From Pseudomonas paraversuta (lineage in GTDB: Bacteria; Pseudomonadota; Gammaproteobacteria; Pseudomonadales; Pseudomonadaceae): a stretch of 64,000 bases of DNA. This document shows, in pieces, positions 58,071-64,000 of this stretch. Numbering within the stretch: position 1 is the first letter of the stretch; each line of letters begins with the position of its first letter. The position numbers were made by a program, and so were the translations under genes. Below the pieces are notes generated by a model that saw nothing but the letters and a program-made list of their open reading frames with translations, was not told the DNA's origin and made no database searches. Location: the NCBI RefSeq assembly GCF_904063065.1, contig NZ_CAJFCL010000002.1:558001-622000 (forward strand), in the 5' to 3' direction.

Positions 58071-59372
58071 TCACCAGATCGACAGGTTATAGCTGACGAT
58101 CAGGCGGGTCTCATCAACATCGCGGGCGAACTGCGCGTAGTTGGTGCGATAGGTGGCATTGCGCAAACGCAGGCTGACGTCCTTGAACCTGCCGCTTTGC
58201 ACTATGTACTTGAGCTCGCTGTCGCGTTCCCACTCTTTGCCTTCTTCGCTACGGCCAACCACTTTGATGTGGTCACCATTGACGTAACGGGTCAGGAACG
58301 ACAAGCCGTTAATGCCCACCGCCTTGAAGTCATAGTCATAACGCAGCTGCCACGAACGCTCCTGGGCGTTAGCGAAGTCGTTGACCTGAAGGTAGTTGAC
58401 CAGATACGGGTTGCTGCCATCCAGGTACGGCATCGAGGTGTCGCCGTTCATGCGCTGCCAGCCGGCGCTGAATTTATGACCGGCCAATGCGTAGCTGAAC
58501 AGGGCACCAAGCGCCCGGTTATCAATGGTCGAGGCCTTGGCCGAACCGGCGTCATCACTCTTGAGCAAACGCACATCGGCCGACACGACGCCCGAACCCA
58601 CAGGCTGACTGGCCACTATCCCGATAAATTGCTGGCGGTAGATGTCCTCCAGTTCGGCATAGTGGTATTGCGCTGTCAGCCGCTCGTTCACCTTGTAGTC
58701 CAGGCCGTACATATTGAAATGATCGGCAGTGATATTGCAGGCATAACGCTTGTTCTTGCAGTTCAGGCGCAGGTCCTGAGCGTCGGTGGAGTCCCGTGCG
58801 GTATAGCGATCAAGGCGCATGGCCGTGAACTTCAGGTCGCTCAATTCCCGGGACTCGAGCATCGCGCCATTGAACATGGTTGGCAGCAGACGGCCGTCGT
58901 TGTACTTGAGCAATGGCAGGTCCGGCAGCAACGCCCCGTACTTCAGAACGCTGTGCGATACCCGCATTTTTCCGGTCAGGCCGAATTTGGCGTACTGATC
59001 CTTGGAACGACGGGGATCACTGCCGGTCGAAGGTAGCAAGCCACTGTTGCTGTCAGCGGGGCTGGAGTCGATTTTCAGCCCCAACATGCCCAAGGCATCG
59101 AGCCCGAAGCCCACCGTGCCTTCTGTGTAGCCCGATTGCAGATTGAGAATAAAGCCTTGAGCCGTCTCGTCACGCTTGGAGGCGCCCTGGGGGTTTGAAG
59201 TGCTGCCATCACGGAAATCACGGTTGAAATACACCGTTCGCGCTTCCAGCCTGGCGCTGCTGTCTTCAATGAACCCGCCAGCCTGGGTCTGTGTTGCAAT
59301 ACCGGTACACACCGCCAGTGCGCCGACACGTGCAACCCGGCAATGCGTCAACAATGAAAAAGGGACAACCAT
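58071..59372 (-). CDS. OprD-family outer-membrane porin
   Basis: A 433-residue porin with a Sec signal (cleavage near TQAGGF). The mature N-terminus GFIEDSSARLEARTVYFNRDFR is typical of the OprD family, and alternating strands run to a C-terminal VSYNLSIW with the expected aromatic end. The frame extends upstream, but ATG 59372 sits 8 bases after GGAG and gives the signal peptide. OprD-like channels pass small organic acids, amino acids or sugars. Its place beside the mtl operon hints at polyol uptake, but this is not proven. Confidence 0.9.
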   Translation of the reverse strand: MVVPFSLLTHCRVARVGALAVCTGIATQTQAGGFIEDSSARLEARTVYFNRDFRDGSTSNPQGASKRDETAQGFILNLQSGYTEGTVGFGLDALGMLGLKIDSSPADSNSGLLPSTGSDPRRSKDQYAKFGLTGKMRVSHSVLKYGALLPDLPLLKYNDGRLLPTMFNGAMLESRELSDLKFTAMRLDRYTARDSTDAQDLRLNCKNKRYACNITADHFNMYGLDYKVNERLTAQYHYAELEDIYRQQFIGIVASQPVGSGVVSADVRLLKSDDAGSAKASTIDNRALGALFSYALAGHKFSAGWQRMNGDTSMPYLDGSNPYLVNYLQVNDFANAQERSWQLRYDYDFKAVGINGLSFLTRYVNGDHIKVVGRSEEGKEWERDSELKYIVQSGRFKDVSLRLRNATYRTNYAQFARDVDETRLIVSYNLSIW

Positions 59373-59614
59373 GGACAAGCTCCAGCAGCGAATGACGCGC
59401 AAAACAGAAACAATCGAAGACGCGCCTGGGGTTAACGACCCAAACGGGATTCTTCGATCAAAAATGAGAGCGCAATTGTACGAAAGGCCAAGCCTGAGCC
59501 TCACTCGACCTTAGTCGTACTGTCTAAGCCGGACTTGTTAGTACCAATGATAGCCTTTAGCCTTCACTCAGCCTTTAATAGGTACATTTTCAGATTCAAT
59601 CTCGGGACTTATCC

Positions 59615-60937
59615 ATGAGCGCCGTATTTTCTGTCAGCCAACGTGGGGCATTAGCCCGCAGCCCCTTGGGTGAAGTCGCAAAATGGCCTCAGAGCTTGCG
59701 CACCAGCGCACAGCTTGTACTCAACTCCCCGCTGCCGATGTTGCTGTTTTGGGGCGAGCAATTGACCCAGATCTACAACGACAGTTTTGCAGCGCTGGCG
59801 GGTAACAAGCACCCGGGCGCCTTTGGTCAGCCCATGCAGCGCTGCTGGCCGGAGTTCCGTGAATACAGCCAGCCGATTATCGAGGCCGTACTGGCCGGTG
59901 AAAACCGCTCCTATCTTGATCAGTACTACGTGCTTCCGGACCAGTATCTGGCAACCGAGCTGTGGCTTGACCTGACCTTCAGTCCCGTTTTCGATGAGAC
60001 GCACAAGGTGGCCGGGATTTTGATGGTTGCGGTTCAGACCTCCAGGCGCCGCACGTCTATCAAGCGTACGGCGCAGGCCTTGCGCGAGCTCAATGACACC
60101 CTTGAAGAGCGTGTCACGGAACGCACCCAGGCCCTGGCCGAGGCCAACGATCAACTGCAGCGCGAGATGATCGAGCGCGAAAGGATTGAAGACACCCTGC
60201 GGCATGCGCAAAAAATGGAAGCCGTTGGCCAGCTGACCGGCGGTATAGCCCATGATTTCAACAATATGCTGACCGGTATCATCGCCAGCCTGGACCTGGC
60301 CAAGCGCTATATCGCGGCCGGGCGCAGTGACGAAATAGTCCGCTTCACCGATGCCGCCGTCGCTTCAGCGCAACGGGCAGCCGCCCTGACCCATCGTCTG
60401 CTGGCGTTTTCCCGCCGCCAGTCGCTGGATCGCAAACCTCTGGACCCTAATGCCCTGGTGAGCTCACTGCAGGAGCTGTTCAGTCGTACCAAGGGTGCCC
60501 ACATCGACCTGCAGGTCGATCTGGGCCAGGACATCTGGGCCGTCAATACCGATACCGGCCAGCTTGAAAGCGCCCTGCTCAACCTGATTATCAACGCCTG
60601 CGATGCCATGCCCGACGGCGGCAAACTGGTGGTCAAGACCGCCAACAGCCACCTGGATACCAGTGACCTGCAAAGTCTGGAACCGGTCAAATCCGGCGAG
60701 TATGTACTGCTGGAGGTTTGTGATAACGGCACCGGCATGTCCCCGCAGATTCTGGCCAGGGCTTTCGACCCCTTTTTCACCACCAAGCCTGTAGGCCAGG
60801 GCACCGGCCTGGGGTTATCGATGATTTACGGCTTTGCCCAGCAGTCCGGCGGTCATGTGACCATCAGCAGCGAAATCGACAGTGGTACCTGCGTGCGCCT
60901 GTACCTGCCGCGCTACAACAGCAAAACTCAGGCATAA
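59615..60937 (+). CDS. PAS-domain sensor histidine kinase
   Basis: A 440-residue soluble kinase with no membrane helix. The order is: PAS-like sensor at about 20-145 (LVLNSPLPMLLFWGEQL, YNDSFAALAGNKHP), coiled coil at about 150-195, HisKA with the phospho-accepting His213 (GGIAHDFNNMLTGI), then HATPase with NLIINACDAMPDGG, DNGTGM and GTGLGLSMIYGF. Many relatives carry a C-terminal receiver domain; this one ends right after the ATPase. No response regulator is next to it, so the partner is elsewhere. ATG 59615. Confidence 0.88.
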   Translation: MSAVFSVSQRGALARSPLGEVAKWPQSLRTSAQLVLNSPLPMLLFWGEQLTQIYNDSFAALAGNKHPGAFGQPMQRCWPEFREYSQPIIEAVLAGENRSYLDQYYVLPDQYLATELWLDLTFSPVFDETHKVAGILMVAVQTSRRRTSIKRTAQALRELNDTLEERVTERTQALAEANDQLQREMIERERIEDTLRHAQKMEAVGQLTGGIAHDFNNMLTGIIASLDLAKRYIAAGRSDEIVRFTDAAVASAQRAAALTHRLLAFSRRQSLDRKPLDPNALVSSLQELFSRTKGAHIDLQVDLGQDIWAVNTDTGQLESALLNLIINACDAMPDGGKLVVKTANSHLDTSDLQSLEPVKSGEYVLLEVCDNGTGMSPQILARAFDPFFTTKPVGQGTGLGLSMIYGFAQQSGGHVTISSEIDSGTCVRLYLPRYNSKTQA

Positions 60938-60982
60938 TCCGCGGCCGCGCAATCTGCCCCACAGTTTCAAGGTATACGCCCC

Positions 60983-61258
60983 ATGAAAGCTCAAGCCCGC
61001 CATATCCTGGTGAAAACCGCCGAAGAAGCCGAATCGCTCAAGCAACGCATCGCCAAGGGCGAAGCCTTCGATGTGCTGGCGAAAAAATTCTCCACCTGCC
61101 CGTCAGGCAAGCGTGGGGGGGATTTGGGTGAGGTTCGTCCGGGGCAGATGGTTGGCGTTATCGATCAGATCATCTTCAAAAAGCCGTTGCGGGTGGTGCA
61201 CGGACCGATCAAAAGCAAGTTCGGCTATCACCTGGTACAGGTGTTCTACCGCGACTGA
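60983..61258 (+). CDS. ppiC: parvulin peptidyl-prolyl isomerase
   Basis: A 91-residue single-domain parvulin: KAQARHILVKT, FSTCPSGKRGGDLGEVRPGQMV and SKFGYHLVQVFYRD. No signal, so cytosolic, like PpiC. It catalyses proline cis/trans isomerisation. Length and motifs match the family fully. Confidence 0.95.
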   Translation: MKAQARHILVKTAEEAESLKQRIAKGEAFDVLAKKFSTCPSGKRGGDLGEVRPGQMVGVIDQIIFKKPLRVVHGPIKSKFGYHLVQVFYRD

Positions 61259-61274
61259 AACACCACCAAACCTG

Positions 61275-61342
61275 TAGGAGCGAGCTTGCCTCGCGAGCTG
61301 TTAGCGGCACAAAAGCTCGCGAGACAAGCTCGCTCCTACACA
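61275..61342. repeat. REP doublet between ppiC and the aldolase gene
   Basis: TGTAGGAGCGAGCTTGCCTC and GAGACAAGCTCGCTCCTACA inverted arms between convergent genes, doubling as a transcript-end hairpin. Confidence 0.92.
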
Positions 61343-61359
61343 AGCCTGGTGCGCTGGTT

Positions 61360-62577
61360 TCAGAACACTATTTCAAGGCTCTCGACCACATTCAGTTGCT
61401 CGTCCACCAGGCAGCCCGTGCGCCATTTGTCGAACGTCAGGCAAGGGTGCGAGGTACCGAAGCTGATGATGTCGCCCACCTTCAGTTCAGTGCCCGCAGC
61501 GATCGTCATGAACGCGTGCTGATCCATGACCGCCGTGACCGTACAGGCACTGACGTCATCACCCACGGCCGGCAATACCCCTTCGCGGTAACGCTTTAAC
61601 GGCATCGGCAGCCCCGCATCGTAGGCCACATCGCGCTTGCCCAGGGCAATCACCGCAAAGCCCGGTTCCGGCAACGATTGCACATGGGCCCAGACTTCCA
61701 GCGCCGGGCGCAAGCCCTCGTGCAAGTCGCTGCGACGGTCCAGCACGCAGCACTGGGCGTCTTTGTAGATCCCGTGATCGTGCACCACATAACTGCCGGG
61801 GCGCAGAATGCTCAGAAAACGCCCGCTGGCCGCTTCGGCGGCGAAACCTTCGGCAATCAGGTCATACCAGGCAGAGCCCGAGGCCGTGACGATCGGCTTG
61901 TCCAGCGCAAAGGCGCCGTCACGTTGCAGTTCTAGGGCCAGGCGTACCAGGGAAGCGGCAAACGCGCGAATCCCGCTGACCGCCTGCTCGCCGTGTATCA
62001 CCCCTTCGTAGCCTTCGATGCCGGTCAGCGCCAGGGCCGGTTGTGCCTTGATCGCAGCAGCCAGGGCCCGCACTTCTTGCTCGGTACGACAGCCACAACG
62101 GCCGCCCACCACACCGTATTCGATCATCACGTTCAGACGCTGACCACGCTCGGCAAAAAAAGCCCCCAGCGCCTGGACGTTATCCGGGTGATCAACCATG
62201 CAATGAAATTCGAAGGCCGGGTCTTGTTGCAAACCGGCGATCAACGCCATATTGGCGCGGCCGACCAATTGATTGGCCATCAGTACCCGGCGCACCCCCC
62301 CGGCATAGGCCGTGCAGGTCTGCACTGCACTGGCCAGGGTTATACCCCAGGCGCCTTGCGCCAGCTGGCGGCGAAACAATGCCGGGGTCATGCTGGTCTT
62401 GCCGTGGGGCGCCAGCTCTGCGCCGCTGCGGCTGACGAAGTCCTGCATCCAGCGAATATTGTGTTCCAGTGCAGCCCGGTGAATCACCAGCGCCGGCAAA
62501 CTGACATCACGCACCAGATGGTCGGCGGGGTTGGCAGCACCTTTGAGTACTTGGGCATTGTTCAACGTCATCGACAC
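61360..62577 (-). CDS. D-threonine aldolase / D-serine dehydratase-like PLP enzyme
   Basis: A 405-residue fold-type III PLP protein (alanine-racemase-like N-terminal barrel). The PLP lysine is Lys60 in ELAPHGKTSM. A C-terminal beta domain with the metal-site His and Cys (MDQHAFM, FGTSHPCLTFDKW) is typical of the D-threonine aldolase/DSD1 group. It probably cleaves or deaminates D-beta-hydroxy amino acids. The gene for a RidA protein lies 40 bases upstream on the same strand, which suits an enzyme releasing reactive enamine/imine intermediates. Confidence 0.87.
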   Translation of the reverse strand: MSMTLNNAQVLKGAANPADHLVRDVSLPALVIHRAALEHNIRWMQDFVSRSGAELAPHGKTSMTPALFRRQLAQGAWGITLASAVQTCTAYAGGVRRVLMANQLVGRANMALIAGLQQDPAFEFHCMVDHPDNVQALGAFFAERGQRLNVMIEYGVVGGRCGCRTEQEVRALAAAIKAQPALALTGIEGYEGVIHGEQAVSGIRAFAASLVRLALELQRDGAFALDKPIVTASGSAWYDLIAEGFAAEAASGRFLSILRPGSYVVHDHGIYKDAQCCVLDRRSDLHEGLRPALEVWAHVQSLPEPGFAVIALGKRDVAYDAGLPMPLKRYREGVLPAVGDDVSACTVTAVMDQHAFMTIAAGTELKVGDIISFGTSHPCLTFDKWRTGCLVDEQLNVVESLEIVF

Positions 62578-62617
62578 ACTCGACTCCTCACATTTTATAT
62601 TGTTCGCGAGCCAGGGT

Positions 62618-63007
62618 TTAGCGCTTGGCCTTGTAGGCGATGCAGTCGATTTCGACCCGGCAATCCACCATCATCATCGCCTGGACACAGGCGCGGGCCG
62701 GGGCGTGTTCGCTTTTGAAATACGAGGCAAACACCTTGTTGAAACTCCAGAAGTCCCGCGGGTCCTGCAGCCACACGCCAGCGCGGACCACGTCTTCAAG
62801 GCCATAGCCGGCTTCTTCAAGAATCGCGATCAGGTTTTGCATGGTCTTGTGGGTCTGCTCAACGATGCCGCCGTTGATGATTTCACCGTTTTCCATGGCC
62901 ACCTGACCCGACACATGCAGCCAGCCATCGGCTTCAACAGCGCGGGCGAAAGGTAAAGGCTGACCACCTGCGCCTACTGCGCCGGTACCGAAACGTTTGA
63001 TGCTCAT
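62618..63007 (-). CDS. RidA-family enamine/imine deaminase
   Basis: A 129-residue YjgF/YER057c/UK114 protein with RxGxGAVGAGGQPLPFARAV and LHVSGQVA near the N-terminus. The family's catalytic Arg region aligns with HAPARACVQ, followed by VEIDCIAYK. It removes reactive 2-aminoacrylate-type intermediates. The frame is open from 63145, but ATG 63007 fits the family start. It forms an operon with the downstream D-amino-acid enzyme. Confidence 0.9.
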   Translation of the reverse strand: MSIKRFGTGAVGAGGQPLPFARAVEADGWLHVSGQVAMENGEIINGGIVEQTHKTMQNLIAILEEAGYGLEDVVRAGVWLQDPRDFWSFNKVFASYFKSEHAPARACVQAMMMVDCRVEIDCIAYKAKR

Positions 63008-63080
63008 CGATAAAACTCCACTGCTTGGACAAGGCGCGTCATGCACCACAGGCTCAGCAGTGTGCCACAAGGTTGCGCTC

Positions 63081-64000
63081 TCAACCCAACTGCCACCAGC
63101 GCGGGAACAGCTGTTGCACCTTGGGCTCGGCAAACCGGTCATCAATCAGAAACAGCGTGCCCTGATCATCCTGGGTGCGAATCACCCGCCCTGCCGCCTG
63201 CACCACTTTTTGCACCCCCGGATACAGGTAGGTGTAGTCATACCCGGCACCGAACAGGGCACCCATGCGCTGCTTGATCTGCTCGTTGACCGGGTTCAAC
63301 TGCGCCAGCCCCAGGGTCGCGACAAAGGCACCGATCAACCGTGCACCGGGTAAATCGATGCCTTCGCCAAACGCCCCGCCCAGCACCGCAAAGCCAATGC
63401 CCTGCCCCGAGAGCGTGAATTGATCGAGAAACCCCTGGCGCGCTGCTTCATCCATGCCCCGAGCCTGGGACCACTGGGCAATGTGCGGATAGCGCTCGGC
63501 GAGCAAGCCGGCCACCTGTTGCAGGTAATCAAAGCTGCTGAAAAAGGCCAGATAGTTGCCGGGGCGCCGGGTGAATTGCCCGCAGATCAGCTCCACGATG
63601 GGCTCCAGCGAGGCCTGGCGATGCACAAAGCGGGTGGATATCCGGCTGACTACCTGTACCGCCAGTTGCCGGGCCTGAAACGGCGATTCCACATCGATCC
63701 ACACCGCATCAGTGGGCAGCCCCAACAAGTGGGTGTAATAGGTCCGCGGGCTGAGGGTGGCGGAAAACAGCACATTGCTCTGCGCACTGGCCAGTCGCGG
63801 GCCGATAAAGAGCGCCGGCACAATATTGCGCAGGTTGAGTTGTGACAGGCGTTTTTTGCCGCCTTCAACCAGGCTCACGTCGAACAGGAAATGTGCATCA
63901 AACAACTCCGCCACCCGGTTGAATTGCAGGGCTTCAAAGTAGAAGCCTTGCAGTTTTCCACTCAGCCCCTGGGGGTGATCGTTAAGGTAGTCACCAATGG
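63081..64000 (-). CDS. DinG/YoaA-like ATP-dependent DNA helicase, partial
   Basis: The frame is open to the window edge and covers 306 residues of the C-terminal half of an XPD/DinG-type superfamily 2 helicase: NVLFSATLSP, YLAFFSSFDYLQQ, FGEGIDLPGARL and the motif VI region QAAGRVIRTQDDQG. The N-terminal ATPase motifs and any FeS cysteines lie beyond 64000. It is probably a DNA repair or replication-conflict helicase. Confidence 0.87.
   Translation of the reverse strand, partial: IGDYLNDHPQGLSGKLQGFYFEALQFNRVAELFDAHFLFDVSLVEGGKKRLSQLNLRNIVPALFIGPRLASAQSNVLFSATLSPRTYYTHLLGLPTDAVWIDVESPFQARQLAVQVVSRISTRFVHRQASLEPIVELICGQFTRRPGNYLAFFSSFDYLQQVAGLLAERYPHIAQWSQARGMDEAARQGFLDQFTLSGQGIGFAVLGGAFGEGIDLPGARLIGAFVATLGLAQLNPVNEQIKQRMGALFGAGYDYTYLYPGVQKVVQAAGRVIRTQDDQGTLFLIDDRFAEPKVQQLFPRWWQLG

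Noticed and set aside
57588..58092. Repeated open frames after mtlZ on both strands
   Set aside because: They arise from the REP plus gene-tail array; only short mtlZ-like tails are recognisable.

Overview
The window looks like a piece of a Pseudomonas chromosome, most likely from the fluorescens/putida side of the genus. The evidence is: many palindromic REP elements of the Pseudomonas type (core GGAGCGAGCTTG and the related GCTGGCAAGCCAGC type); an MvaU-type H-NS-like protein; an OprD-family porin; the mannitol/arabitol operon of pseudomonads; and an arn (lipid A aminoarabinose) operon fused by 4-base overlaps to ugd. Coding density is high and nearly everything is ordinary core genome. No large prophage, ICE, IS element, CRISPR array, rRNA or tRNA was seen.

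Layout. 1-3.3 kb: 3' part of an MFS transporter, then two tandem RarD-like EamA transporters. 3.3-10.4 kb: an RstBA-like two-component system divergent from a two-gene RND efflux system, then a DUF1345 membrane protein. 10.5-14.1 kb: hpd, a CSS-motif EAL phosphodiesterase and mvaU. 14.5-17.3 kb: gloA, ahpF and ahpC (detoxification and peroxide defence). 17.5-19.6 kb: a tyrosine recombinase divergent from a KfrA-like coiled-coil DNA-binding protein. 19.8-24.1 kb: an efeUOB-type iron uptake operon with an extra EfeM-like protein and a Fur-like site. 24.5-33.8 kb: arnCADTEF-ugd without arnB, then an ArnT-like glycosyltransferase. 34-35.7 kb: pnuC plus a NadR-like kinase, and a secreted S74-domain protein. 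36.2-37.6 kb: what looks like the remnant of a sigma-54-controlled secreted-protein locus. It holds a good -24/-12 promoter, two small exported proteins and the N-terminal part of a VpsR-like regulator running into the second of them. 38.2-47.9 kb: vWA, ChlI-like ATPase, cobN and cobW behind a cobalamin riboswitch, a glycosyltransferase, a 110-bp-period REP array and cobF. 47.9-57.5 kb: mtlR and mtlEFGKDYZ, with the fructokinase mtlZ carrying an apparent one-base deletion in a poly-T run. 57.5-58.1 kb: a second REP array whose units carry copies of the mtlZ 3' end. 58.1-64 kb: an oprD-type porin, a PAS histidine kinase, ppiC, a D-threonine-aldolase-like enzyme with a RidA partner, and the 3' part of a DinG-like helicase.

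Most worth a second look: (a) the 36.2-37.6 kb locus, where two convergent genes stop making sense at the same point, about 37205, suggesting a deletion scar; (b) the mtlZ frameshift and the adjoining array of gene-tail plus REP units; (c) the absence of arnB; (d) the recombinase/KfrA pair around an AT-rich palindromic region; (e) a leader hairpin that would hide the ribosome-binding site of the S74 gene; (f) phased TCACA repeats between the RstA-like regulator and the RND pump.
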